Below are positions 8,200-16,441 of a DNA stretch of 64,000 bases, in pieces. The notes under the pieces were generated by a model. The model was not told the DNA's origin and did no database searches. It saw only the letters and a list, made by a program, of their open reading frames with translations. The stretch covers positions 434,001-498,000 of the forward strand of contig JACCEP010000002.1 in assembly GCA_013416395.1 (NCBI GenBank). The letters are read 5' to 3'. The DNA comes from Alcaligenaceae bacterium. GTDB lineage: Bacteria > Pseudomonadota > Gammaproteobacteria > Burkholderiales > Burkholderiaceae_B. The position numbers and the translations under genes are program-made. Position 1 is the first letter of the stretch, and each line of letters starts with the position of its first letter.

Positions 8200-8847
8200 A
8201 TGGCATGGACTCAACAAAGCAACATCAAGGGACCGCAAGGCATACAGGGAAATCCAGGGCCACAAGGTGACCCGGGCGCTGACGGGCAAGGAATCGCTAT
8301 TGCTGGCAGCGTTGCCACGTATGCAAATCTGCCTTCTGGCCTAACTGTAGGAGATGCAGGCGACGGATATCTGGTCGAGGCAGATGGCCTGCTGTATATA
8401 TGGGACGGCACCAAGTTCCCGACCGATGGAAATGGCGTGGCGTTTAAGGGAGATAAGGGCACTACCGGCGCTGACGGTAAAGGATTTACGGGCGGGTCTT
8501 ATGCGTCCGGCACTGGCAAAGTTACTTTTGCTAGTGATGACGGGTTGGGGTTCTCCACCGATGATCTGCGCGGTGAAAAGGGCAATACGGGGACTACTGG
8601 CACGGCTGGCACTGACGGCAAAGGATGGACGGGCGGATCGTATTCTGCGGGCACCGGCAAAGTCACTTTTGCCAGCAATGATTCGCTTGGCTTTGATACG
8701 GGCGATTTACGCGGCGCTGATGGGTCAAATGGCGCAAACGGGGCAAAGTGGTTTACAGGCTCGGGCGCTCCTGGCTCTGTAGGCGGGTCTGCTGTGGGCG
8801 ATATGTATCTTGACACTACGTCAGGTGACGTTTACCAGCTTTCGTGA
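8200..8847 (+). CDS. Collagen-like tail fibre with repeated 47-residue module
   Basis: A 215-residue protein with a TAGGAG site. Order: N-terminal MAWTQQSN tag, Gly-X-Y run (GPQGIQGNPGPQGDPG), a short globular segment (residues ~28-80), two copies of a GKG(F/W)TGGSY...TFASxDxLGFxTxDLRG module (from residues 93 and 140) joined by collagen-like linkers, and the C-terminal cap shared with the preceding gene. The modules are exactly 141 bp apart. The N-terminal MAW..Q.N..GP tag recurs in the next gene, so these are duplicated fibre genes. Confidence 0.7.
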   Translation: MAWTQQSNIKGPQGIQGNPGPQGDPGADGQGIAIAGSVATYANLPSGLTVGDAGDGYLVEADGLLYIWDGTKFPTDGNGVAFKGDKGTTGADGKGFTGGSYASGTGKVTFASDDGLGFSTDDLRGEKGNTGTTGTAGTDGKGWTGGSYSAGTGKVTFASNDSLGFDTGDLRGADGSNGANGAKWFTGSGAPGSVGGSAVGDMYLDTTSGDVYQLS

Positions 8848-9171
8848 GGTTATGGCATGGCTTGGGTATTACAAACTAACCTAGAGGGGCCGAAGGGCAC
8901 GACCGGCACCACTGGAACGGCTGGGGCTGATGGAAAAGGGTTCACCGGCGGGTCATACGGGGCCGGGACTGGCATAGTCACTTTCACTAGCGCAGACGGC
9001 TTAGGGTTTGCTACAAGCGATCTTCGCGGGGCGTCTGGGGCAAAAGGCGATCCGGGCAACGCCGGGCCAACTGGCAAGGGCTGGACAGGGGCAAGCTATA
9101 ACGGATCGACCGGCAAGGTAACTTTCACCAGTGACGACGCGATTGGGTTCGTTACCGATGACTTACGTGGT
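8476..9171 (+). repeat. Four copies of a 33-residue coding module with 141-bp period
   Basis: Copies lie at 8476-8574, 8617-8715, 8932-9030 and 9073-9171. Within each gene the two copies are exactly 141 bp (47 codons) apart. Each begins GKG(F/W)TG(G/A)SY, contains TGKVTF or TGIVTF, and ends DLRG. They have diverged at DNA level, so this is an old duplication of a fibre building block. Confidence 0.8.
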
Positions 9172-9810
9172 GTAGGAATTACGGTGTCCACATCAGCGCC
9201 AGTTGGCGGCGTTGATGGTGACGCCTGGGTCAAAAAGAATGGTGTGTCAGGTGCGCTTGACGGTCTTCTTGTTATGGATGACAGCGAATGGAAATTGGTT
9301 AATGCACCAATAGCCGACATGCCAATCGTTGATTTCAACTTCGGAGGGGCTACCAGCATTGATCCGATTGACCTTCAAGGACTACTTAATCCTGACGAGG
9401 GAACTGTTTTTTTTGATGGCATTACCTATGAAACAGGCGCAAATAGATATCTGATAACGATAAATGCTGACGCAAGCTTAAGCAGTTTCAATAATGGCAT
9501 TATGCTTCGTGATCAAAGCGCTAATGGCATAGGCGGCTACATACGCGGGAATGGTACTGGCACACAAACCGCCGCAAATAGTCAACATGCACTAACCAGA
9601 GTGTTTGTCGCCTACTCATGGTCGGATGGAGCGCAATCAATATGTATTGATGGTGGTGATATATATAGCGCTACAGCTGCGCTTTATGATGAGCCTTTGC
9701 GCTATCTTTTGACCAGATCAGGGTCTGGTGTTGATGTCTCAATCAACCGTGTGGCGATATATAGAAAGAAGCTGTCTGACGCCATGCTAAAAGTAATCAC
9801 TACGCGCTAA
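8857..9810 (+). CDS. Collagen-like tail fibre with LamG-like tip domain
   Basis: A 317-residue protein. It starts MAWVLQTN, paralogous to the upstream fibre, then collagen-like linkers and two more copies of the 47-residue module (residues 26 and 73). A short GDAWVKKNG connector leads to a C-terminal domain (about residues 155-317) with the strand pattern of a LamG/concanavalin lectin, ending VAIYRKKLSDAMLKVITTR. The tip domain is visibly more AT-rich than the collagen part, which suggests replacement by horizontal exchange. It is the last phage gene before the tRNA-Ser region and probably the receptor-binding tip of this fibre set. Confidence 0.65.
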   Translation: MAWVLQTNLEGPKGTTGTTGTAGADGKGFTGGSYGAGTGIVTFTSADGLGFATSDLRGASGAKGDPGNAGPTGKGWTGASYNGSTGKVTFTSDDAIGFVTDDLRGVGITVSTSAPVGGVDGDAWVKKNGVSGALDGLLVMDDSEWKLVNAPIADMPIVDFNFGGATSIDPIDLQGLLNPDEGTVFFDGITYETGANRYLITINADASLSSFNNGIMLRDQSANGIGGYIRGNGTGTQTAANSQHALTRVFVAYSWSDGAQSICIDGGDIYSATAALYDEPLRYLLTRSGSGVDVSINRVAIYRKKLSDAMLKVITTR

Positions 9811-9812
9811 CA

Positions 9813-9837
9813 GAAAAAGCCACCCCGTAGGATGGCT
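9813..9837 (-). terminator. Minus-strand terminator-like hairpin at the end of the prophage arm
   Basis: Read on the minus strand there is an 8-bp stem with one mismatch (AGCCATCC / GGGGTGGCT region), a 4-nt loop and then a T run interrupted only by its final bases. It faces the last phage gene and may back up the tRNA-Ser terminator. Confidence 0.45.
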
Positions 9838-9892
9838 GATCAATAAATGCTCAATTTGCGAATATGGGCAGAATGTTCCCCACATGCATATT

Positions 9893-9918
9893 AAAAAAGC
9901 CACCTCAATGGGTGGCTT
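9893..9918 (-). terminator. Rho-independent terminator of tRNA-Ser
   Basis: On the minus strand a 7-bp stem AGCCACC/GGTGGCT with a 6-nt loop is followed by six T. It lies about 28 nt past the 3' end of tRNA-Ser, in the right orientation to end its transcript. Confidence 0.75.
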
Positions 9919-9945
9919 GTATGTGCTGTAAGTGCTTGATTTGCT

Positions 9946-10035
9946 TGGCGGACAGGGTGAGATTCGAACTCACGTTACGCCTAGACGTAAACCGGATTTC
10001 GAGTCCGGCGCATTCGACCACTCTGCCACCTGTCC
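9946..10035 (-). tRNA. tRNA-Ser (anticodon CGA)
   Basis: Read on the minus strand the sequence folds into a type II tRNA. The acceptor stem is GGACAGG with CCTGTCC, followed by discriminator G and an encoded CCA. The anticodon stem is CCGGA/TCCGG with loop CTCGAAA, giving anticodon CGA at 9999-10001. There is a long variable arm, and a T arm with GTTCGAATC. CGA with a long variable arm is serine, decoding UCG. It sits at the boundary between the left phage genes and the chromosome, a common integration target, with its 3' end facing the phage genes. Confidence 0.93.
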
Positions 10036-10312
10036 TGTGTTGGCGCACCATTTGCGCGCCATGCCATATTGCCGACAATACTACGAACAAGGTCGGTCGA
10101 AGACACCTGTACTAGCCGGGCAAGTCCGCTATTCTAACAAGAAAATTAAAATTTTTCACGCGGCGCCCAGAACGCAGGTATAGGGCGCGCGGACGTTAGT
10201 CTGAGCGTTACACTAGCAATGAATGTCGGGCTTTCTGCTGCATCGTAAATCGCGGTTTTTTGCGATGGCTGGCGTGCCATGAAGCTTTCATGAACCACTC
10301 GAAAGGAAAACT
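10036..10312. other. Intergenic region between tRNA-Ser and the 3-hydroxybutyrate dehydrogenase gene
   Basis: No convincing gene is visible. It should hold the tRNA-Ser promoter (leftward) and the dehydrogenase promoter (rightward). The stretch near 10130-10160 is locally AT-rich (AGAAAATTAAAATTTTTC) and is the best candidate for promoter sequence, but I could not assign -35 and -10 boxes with confidence. Confidence 0.4.
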
Positions 10313-11095
10313 ATGCTTACAGGTAAACACGCGGTTGTGACGGGCTCTACAAGCGGGATAGGCCTAGCCATCGCACGTGAGTTGGCGGCCAATGGCGCCA
10401 ACGTAGTGCTAAATGGCTTTGGCGATGCCGCCGCCATTGAAAAAGAGCGTGTAAACATAGAGCTTGAATTCAACGTTAAGGCGCATTACATCAATGCAGA
10501 TCTGTCGGATCCAGCCGCTACGCGTGAGTTTATCGACATGGCAGCCAAGGCTCTGGGTGGCGTGGATATTCTTGTAAATAACGCAGGTATCCAGTACACA
10601 GCACCCATAGAAGAATTTCCGGTAGAGCGCTGGGATGCCATTATTGCCCTTAACCTTTCAGCCGTGTTTCACGGTACGGCTGCGGCCTTGCCACATATGC
10701 AGAAGCAGGGCTGGGGTCGTATTATCAATATTGCATCGGCCCATGGCCTGGTGGCGTCGGTTCATAAGTCAGCGTATGTGGCGGCTAAACATGGTGTTGT
10801 CGGCCTGACCAAGGTGACCGCGCTTGAAAACGCAGAAACCGGCGTTACCTGCAATGCCATCTGCCCGGGCTGGGTACGCACGCCTCTGGTCGAAAAACAG
10901 ATCGAGGCACTTGCGGCAAAGCAGGGCGTTGATGTTGAAGCGGCCGCCAAAGAGTTGCTGTCTGAAAAGCAGCCCTCGCTGCAGTTTGTCACGCCGGGTC
11001 AACTGGCTGGCGCGGCGGTATTTTTGTGCTCAGACTCTGCCGACCAAATGACTGGCACCACGCTTTCCCTTGACGGCGGCTGGACAGCTCGTTAA
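10313..11095 (+). CDS. bdhA: D-3-hydroxybutyrate dehydrogenase (SDR)
   Basis: A 260-residue classical short-chain dehydrogenase that interconverts 3-hydroxybutyrate and acetoacetate with NAD(H), in PHB and ketone-body metabolism in the cytosol. The cofactor motif is TGSTSGIG (residues 10-17), the structural motif NNAG is present, and the catalytic Ser-Tyr-Lys set includes SAYVAAKHG. The CNAICPGWVRTPLVEKQI segment is typical of bacterial 3-hydroxybutyrate dehydrogenases and separates them from other SDRs. AAAGGA precedes the ATG. It is followed by yaaA on the same strand after 120 bp. A paralog with the same signature lies at 40476. Confidence 0.85.
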   Translation: MLTGKHAVVTGSTSGIGLAIARELAANGANVVLNGFGDAAAIEKERVNIELEFNVKAHYINADLSDPAATREFIDMAAKALGGVDILVNNAGIQYTAPIEEFPVERWDAIIALNLSAVFHGTAAALPHMQKQGWGRIINIASAHGLVASVHKSAYVAAKHGVVGLTKVTALENAETGVTCNAICPGWVRTPLVEKQIEALAAKQGVDVEAAAKELLSEKQPSLQFVTPGQLAGAAVFLCSDSADQMTGTTLSLDGGWTAR

Positions 11096-11215
11096 GCATA
11101 ACGCGCAGAATATTGCGCGGGCGAGCGCCCAAACGCCTCGTCCGCGTGCCTGTCTTTACACGCTGGGCCTTTGCCCGCGCCTATTGCACTCATTTCCCTG
11201 TACGAGAGATAAGCA

Positions 11216-12004
11216 ATGCTGGTTTTACTTTCTCCGGCCAAAAAGCTGGATTACGACTCGCCTGTACGCACCACACTTTATACAGAGCCCCTGTTTGTAA
11301 AACAGGCGTCCGAGTTGATCAAGGTATTAAAGAAAAAATCTGCTGAAGATATTGCTGGATTGATGAAGCTGAGCGATGCCTTGGCACAGTTAAATGTCGA
11401 GCGCTATGCAGAATGGAAGCCACGCTTTACCCAGGCCGATTCCCGGCAGGCCTTGCTGGCCTTTAACGGTGACGTGTATGAGGGGCTGGATGCGCCCAGC
11501 CTGTCTGATGCGAAACTGAAATGGGCACAGGAGCACGTGGCCGTGCTCAGCGGGCTTTATGGCGTGTTGCGCCCTCTTGACCTTATGCGCCCGTATCGTC
11601 TCGAAATGGGTACCCGGCTCGAGACTGGCTCGGGTACGAATCTTTACCAGTTCTGGGGCAGCAAAATTGCTGACTACCTTAATGAAAGGCTGGCCGAAAC
11701 ACCCGATGGTAAGAAAGGCAAGGGTGTAGTGGTAAACCTGGCCTCAGAAGAGTATTTCAAGGCGGTTGACCTTAAGACACTTAACGCACGGGTCGTGCAG
11801 TGTGTATTTCAGGACTATAAAAACGACGCATGGAAGATTATTAGCTTTCATGCCAAGCGCGCCCGCGGCCTGATGGCCCGATTTATTATCGAGCACAAAC
11901 TTACCAAGCCTGAGAAGATGGCCGATTTCGACGTCGAGGGCTATGCCTTTGCGCAAGAGGTGTCGACGCCAGACAGGCTGGTTTTCAGGCGTCGTCAGGC
12001 TTGA
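11216..12004 (+). CDS. yaaA: Peroxide stress protein YaaA (UPF0246)
   Basis: A 262-residue protein of the usual family length. The family signature LLSPAKKLDY opens the protein, and the conserved FNGDVYEGL, LSGLYGVLRPLDLMRPYRLEMGT and NLASEEYFKAV regions are all present. In E. coli YaaA lowers intracellular free iron and limits oxidative DNA damage; the fold binds DNA with a helix-hairpin-helix. GAGA lies ahead of the ATG. Its 3' end overlaps the convergent FUSC transporter gene by 10 bp. Nothing in the sequence shows its regulation; peroxide control is known only from E. coli. Confidence 0.92.
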   Translation: MLVLLSPAKKLDYDSPVRTTLYTEPLFVKQASELIKVLKKKSAEDIAGLMKLSDALAQLNVERYAEWKPRFTQADSRQALLAFNGDVYEGLDAPSLSDAKLKWAQEHVAVLSGLYGVLRPLDLMRPYRLEMGTRLETGSGTNLYQFWGSKIADYLNERLAETPDGKKGKGVVVNLASEEYFKAVDLKTLNARVVQCVFQDYKNDAWKIISFHAKRARGLMARFIIEHKLTKPEKMADFDVEGYAFAQEVSTPDRLVFRRRQA

Positions 12005-14217
12005 CTCAGGCCTTGCATGTCTTTGCGTATGAGGCTGGCGGCTTTTACCATCTGGCGTAACGGGTAAGCTAGGGTAGCCAGGTCGCCCGCCGTTTCTATC
12101 GAGGCGGGTGGGTCGGCTTCCTGGTCGTCCAGATAACGTGTCACAGCGACCATTGATTTTTCAATGCCAGGCGGTACGGCGTCCAGGCTTGCCAACACCG
12201 GGATGGCAGCCGTAATCTGCGACGCCAGTATGTGGTTCTGGATTAGCAGGTTGTTTAGTTGCGGCACATGTTTCTGGCGCTTTACAGGTTCATCCATCAT
12301 GCGGTAAAAGGCCGAAGCGTAATTGCTGAAGGCAATGTGCATGTTTTTGCGGGCGAGGCGCCAGCGCAGTTCAGCTTCGTGCTGCTCAGCATCCAGTGTG
12401 GGGTCAGTGCTGCCGTCAGCGTTTGATGAGGCACCTGCACGGGCAAGCTGTTGCGCACGGGTTAGCGTGGCGTAGTGCAGACCCGTACTCAGGTATTCTT
12501 GATTGGCTCGTTTCAAGGCGTTTGCCAGCGAGCCCATGAAGCTGTGCTCCCACCAGGGCAGCACATAGCTGCAAAGTAGCGCAATAATGCAGCCCAGCAC
12601 GGTGTCTATGAGGCGCTCGCCAATAACAAAACTGCCGCCAGGCGCCAAAAAGTGAAAGACTAGCAACACAAACAGGGTGTTGAAGATCGCCGCGAGCATG
12701 TAATTAACCTGAACCAGGCTGTAGCCCATGATGGATGCCATGATCAGCACGATCAGATAAACATCATTGTTGCTGGTCAGGTTAAATACCACCAGTGCGA
12801 CACCGCAGCCTATCAGCGTGCCAAATAAACGCCAGCCATTACGCTGGCGTGTGAGGGCGAAACCGGGCTTCATGATCACTATAATTGTCAGAATAATCCA
12901 GTAGCTGTGTCCGCTGTAGTCTGAGCCCAGCCCTTCCTCGGGAATGACGACAACAATAAAGCGCGCGACCACCATGGCCAGGGCGATGGCCAGTGCGATG
13001 CGCAAGGCATACCGGCAGTGTGAGGAGTCAAGCCGCAGATTGCTGGTGATCATGCCCAAACGCCATTTGCTGCGGGTAAGAAACCGGTTCAAAGATTGTT
13101 CAAGTCGTCTGTCGACCAGCTCGACGCTGTTTTCTTCGCGCAAATGCCCGCCCATACGATCAACCAGGCGTGTGGCGTTGCGCAGGCGACGCAGTATCTG
13201 CACCAGCAAGGCATAAACCTCGGGGTTGTCTTGCGTCATACCGTTTTTTCGGTAGGTTTCGATTTCGTATTCAATGGCGCGTAGCTCAGCCTTGACGCTG
13301 TGACGTTCTTTGGCCTGGCGGCCGCGGGCAATGTTAAAGGCCACATCGGAGACATTGCGCGACAGTTTGAGCAGTGCATCGCGGCCGAATACCAGCACAT
13401 CGCTTTCGGGCAGTGTGCGTCGCAGCGTAGCGTAATCGGTATGCGTGGCTACCAGCGTATCGAGCAGGGCAACCATGTCGATGAATATATTAAGCGCCTT
13501 GGCACGCAGGCGGTCTGCTTTGCCGCTTCCGTGTGGTAGCTCGCGCAAGACGGTATCGCGCGCCGCCTGTTGCTTTTCCGTCATGAGGGCTTGCGCGTGG
13601 ATAAGCCGGCGGTAGCTGGTTTCGAGGTCTATATTTACATCATAAAACTGCGCCCGGGCCGCCATGTAATCGGCGGTCGCGAACATGGCCACTGATAGCG
13701 CTTGTTGTTCTTCGCGGTGCCACATTAGCCTGTGAATGATGAAGCTGTACACAAAGTAGAAAACGCCACCAAAAAACGAATACGCCGTGTGCTGCAGTAC
13801 ATCGTGCGAAGTAAGTGGCTGACGCAGGGTAAGTGTCATGATCAGCAGGCAGGCAAAGCCCAGCAGGCCGCCCTGTTTGCCGAACACGGTCAGCATTGAG
13901 AAGATAAAGACCATGGCTGGCACGGCGACCCAGACCAGCAGGCTATGGCCGACAACAAGCCCGGTAACCAGTGCAGTCAGCGAGCCCATCAATATGGCGG
14001 CAAGCATGCCGTTTGTGCCGTAACGCCGTGGCCCGCCAGGCTGGTCGATGACCGCCACACACGCCGCGCCTATCGAGGCAATAAAGCCGATGGCGTACAT
14101 GTGAAAGATGCCCGCCAGCACCAGTGCGGGCAACATCACGCCAACAGACTGGCGCATGCCCCCGAAAAAATAATGGCTGTAGAAAAAGCGTTGTAGTGCT
14201 TGAAGGCGAGAGTACAT
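11995..14217 (-). CDS. FUSC/YccS-type aromatic acid exporter family membrane protein
   Basis: A 740-residue protein with two hydrophobic blocks. The first (about residues 20-165, roughly six segments) and the second (about residues 400-545, roughly six segments) flank a soluble region rich in charged residues. This duplicated layout is that of the FUSC/ArAE family (YccS, AaeB), inner-membrane proteins linked to efflux of aromatic acids and similar compounds. A C-terminal cytosolic tail follows. It is transcribed towards yaaA and divergent from the SDR gene at 14333, so its promoter and that of the catabolic operon share about 115 bp. The substrate is unknown. Confidence 0.78.
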   Translation of the reverse strand: MYSRLQALQRFFYSHYFFGGMRQSVGVMLPALVLAGIFHMYAIGFIASIGAACVAVIDQPGGPRRYGTNGMLAAILMGSLTALVTGLVVGHSLLVWVAVPAMVFIFSMLTVFGKQGGLLGFACLLIMTLTLRQPLTSHDVLQHTAYSFFGGVFYFVYSFIIHRLMWHREEQQALSVAMFATADYMAARAQFYDVNIDLETSYRRLIHAQALMTEKQQAARDTVLRELPHGSGKADRLRAKALNIFIDMVALLDTLVATHTDYATLRRTLPESDVLVFGRDALLKLSRNVSDVAFNIARGRQAKERHSVKAELRAIEYEIETYRKNGMTQDNPEVYALLVQILRRLRNATRLVDRMGGHLREENSVELVDRRLEQSLNRFLTRSKWRLGMITSNLRLDSSHCRYALRIALAIALAMVVARFIVVVIPEEGLGSDYSGHSYWIILTIIVIMKPGFALTRQRNGWRLFGTLIGCGVALVVFNLTSNNDVYLIVLIMASIMGYSLVQVNYMLAAIFNTLFVLLVFHFLAPGGSFVIGERLIDTVLGCIIALLCSYVLPWWEHSFMGSLANALKRANQEYLSTGLHYATLTRAQQLARAGASSNADGSTDPTLDAEQHEAELRWRLARKNMHIAFSNYASAFYRMMDEPVKRQKHVPQLNNLLIQNHILASQITAAIPVLASLDAVPPGIEKSMVAVTRYLDDQEADPPASIETAGDLATLAYPLRQMVKAASLIRKDMQGLSQA

Positions 14218-14332
14218 GCAGAAACCGCATCAGGGCGAAGATTGAAAGTATAGAGCGTAGCCCGTGTTGTCGTTTAGCGTATTATTTGAAAAAACCGAAC
14301 GAGTGTTCTATGATTGGTCAGGGAGGAGAGAA

Positions 14333-15100
14333 ATGGACAAAATGTTCAGCCTGAGCGGGAAGGTGGCGCTGGTCACGGGGGCCGCTGGTGGCCTGGGAGC
14401 ACACATCTCAAAAACCTTGGGGGGTGCGGGGGCGCGGGTGGTACTTGCCGGAAGGCGTATCCAGCCACTCGAGCATCTGGTTGCAGAGCTTGCTGCGCTA
14501 GGCATAGAGGCGTGCGCTGTGTCCATGGATGTTACCGATGATGCTTCCATCACTGCAGGTCTTGATAAAGCCGAAAGCAAGTTTGGCCTGGTCGACCTTG
14601 CGGTCTGCAATGCAGGTAATGCCATTACCAAGAAGTCTTTGTCGCTAAGTGCGCAAGAGTGGGACCAGGTCATTGACGTAAATCTTAAAGGCTGCTGGCT
14701 GGTCGCCAACAAGGTTGCGCAACGACTGGTTGCTGCCGACCGGCCAGGTGCCGTGCTAATGGTTTCTTCCATACTGGGCCATAGAGTGGCTGGCGGGGTG
14801 TTGCCTTATGCCGTGTCCAAAGCAGGTCTGGAGCAGATGACTAAAGCGCTTGCGCTTGAATGGGCCCGGCACGGTATTCGTGTGAACGCACTGGCGCCCG
14901 GCTATATCGAAACTGATCTCAATCGAGAGTTTTTTGCATCGGATGCAGGGCAGGCCATGATCGGACGCATACCCCAGCGCCGACTGGGCCAACCTGCCGA
15001 TCTCGACGGTGCCTTGCTGTTGCTGGCTTCCGATGCCTCGCGTTACATGACGGGCACATCGATAGTGGTCGATGGCGGTCATCTGCACTCATCACTTTAA
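14333..15100 (+). CDS. SDR oxidoreductase of the lva-like operon (LvaD-like role)
   Basis: 255 residues from ATG 14333, chosen because GGAGGAG lies 4-10 nt upstream; an upstream in-frame codon has no ribosome site. The SDR motifs TGAAGGLG, CNAG in place of NNAG, and Ser...YAVSKAG are present, and the C-terminus ends IVVDGG. It is the first gene of the operon with an acyl-CoA dehydrogenase, APH-type kinase, DUF6285-like protein and CoA ligase. In the Pseudomonas putida levulinate pathway an SDR reduces the 4-oxoacyl-CoA to the 4-hydroxyacyl-CoA. The same role is proposed here from context; by sequence alone it is a generic SDR. Confidence 0.75.
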   Translation: MDKMFSLSGKVALVTGAAGGLGAHISKTLGGAGARVVLAGRRIQPLEHLVAELAALGIEACAVSMDVTDDASITAGLDKAESKFGLVDLAVCNAGNAITKKSLSLSAQEWDQVIDVNLKGCWLVANKVAQRLVAADRPGAVLMVSSILGHRVAGGVLPYAVSKAGLEQMTKALALEWARHGIRVNALAPGYIETDLNREFFASDAGQAMIGRIPQRRLGQPADLDGALLLLASDASRYMTGTSIVVDGGHLHSSL

Positions 15101-15114
15101 TAAAAGGTTTATAC

Positions 15115-16323
15115 ATGGGTTTACACATGGATTTCAGCTTGTCGCCGCGCGTTGAAGAAAAGCGCGCACGTATCCGCACCTTTGTTGACGAGCGACTTAT
15201 TCCGCTGGAAAGTGATGCAGCCTCTTATGATGAGCATGAAAATATCTCATTGCCCTTGTTGCACCGTATGCGGGGTGAAGCCAAAGAACAAGGGCTCTGG
15301 TCGCTGCAGATGCCGGTCGAACGAGGTGGCCAGGGCCTGAGCATGGCCGAGATGGCGGCTTGTTACGAGGAGATGAACCGCTCTATTTTTGGTCCCGTCG
15401 TGTTCAATTCATGTGCGCCCGATGACGGCAATATGATGGTCTTGAACAAAGTGGCAACTGAAGCCCAGAAAGAACGCTGGCTGCAGCCCATTATTGACGG
15501 CGATGTACGCTCGTCGTTTGTGATGACAGAGCCCGCTCCCGGTTCTGGTTCAGACCCCTCCATGATGCTGACAACTGCCGAGCGCCAGGGTGACCATTGG
15601 GTGGTCAACGGGTTCAAACACTTTATTACCGGTGCGGCCGAGGCCTCGCATTTTATTCTGATCGCCAAAACTTCTGATGACCCGCGCAAAGGTCTGACAG
15701 CATTTCTGTTTCATAAAGATGATCCGGGCTGGGAAATCGTGCGACGCATTCCCATCATGGGGCCCGAAGAGCACGGTGGCCACTGCGAACTGCGCTTTAC
15801 CAATATGCGCATTCCTGATGAGAACCGTCTGATGGAAGTGGGCGATGGCCTGAAACTGACGCAGATTCGGCTGGGGCCAGCAAGGTTGACGCATTGCATG
15901 CGCTGGCTGGGGCTGTCGAAGCGCTCGCTCGAAATCGCGACCGAGTATGTAACGCATCGCGAGTCATTCGGACAAAAGCTGGCCGAGCGAGAAGGGGTGC
16001 AATGGATGCTTGGTGAGGCAGCCATGGCCATACAGGTTGGGCGCCTGCTGACCATGCATGCCGCATGGATGCTGGACACCGGTGACTTTGCCCGCAAAGA
16101 AGTGTCTATGGCCAAAGTGGCGGTGGCTGACACCTTGCACAAGTCTGTAGATACGGCGATTCAGCTTTGTGGAGCCAAGGGTTACTCGCGCGACACCGTG
16201 CTCGAATGGATTTATCGCTATGCGCGGCAGGCCAGGCTTGTAGACGGCGCGTCCGAGGTTCACAAGATGGTCTTGTCGCGCAATTTGCTGAAAGAGGGTA
16301 TTGATTTCTGGCGTTGGGGCTGA
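15115..16323 (+). CDS. Acyl-CoA dehydrogenase family protein (LvaC/ACAD11-like role)
   Basis: A 402-residue flavoprotein of usual ACAD length. An N-terminal helical domain precedes the FAD/substrate beta domain with VMTEPAPGSGSDPS, and the C-terminal helical domain has GAKGYSRDTVLEWIYRYAR and VDGASEVHKMVLSRNLL. An ATG four codons inside is an alternative start. The C-terminal sequence resembles the ACAD10/11 clade that travels with APH-type kinases. In those systems the enzyme acts on a phosphorylated 4-hydroxyacyl-CoA rather than doing simple alpha,beta-desaturation. The kinase gene directly downstream supports this. Substrate chain length cannot be read from the sequence. Confidence 0.82.
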   Translation: MGLHMDFSLSPRVEEKRARIRTFVDERLIPLESDAASYDEHENISLPLLHRMRGEAKEQGLWSLQMPVERGGQGLSMAEMAACYEEMNRSIFGPVVFNSCAPDDGNMMVLNKVATEAQKERWLQPIIDGDVRSSFVMTEPAPGSGSDPSMMLTTAERQGDHWVVNGFKHFITGAAEASHFILIAKTSDDPRKGLTAFLFHKDDPGWEIVRRIPIMGPEEHGGHCELRFTNMRIPDENRLMEVGDGLKLTQIRLGPARLTHCMRWLGLSKRSLEIATEYVTHRESFGQKLAEREGVQWMLGEAAMAIQVGRLLTMHAAWMLDTGDFARKEVSMAKVAVADTLHKSVDTAIQLCGAKGYSRDTVLEWIYRYARQARLVDGASEVHKMVLSRNLLKEGIDFWRWG

Positions 16324-16441
16324 AGCCGGCATTGCGCGTGAGTGAGGGGTAAATCAGAACAACACTGGGCCGTAGCAGATGGCTGGCGCAGCAGCGTGTG
16401 CCAGCTGTCAAAGAAAATGGTTGCGGCAGCAAGGAGACAGT

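Noticed and set aside
7871-9810. Diversity-generating retroelement acting on the fibre genes
   Set aside because: Considered because Bordetella phages carry one. No reverse transcriptase, template repeat or adenine-biased variable repeat is seen in the window.
9946-10035. tRNA-Ser as the attachment site of the right-hand prophage
   Set aside because: No copy of the tRNA 3' end occurs near 43.6 kb, so the two junctions do not share this core; it could only serve the left-hand element.
12944-14196. Plus-strand open frames opposite the FUSC transporter
   Set aside because: Composition is that of an antisense shadow, with no start signals; the minus-strand protein has a complete membrane layout.
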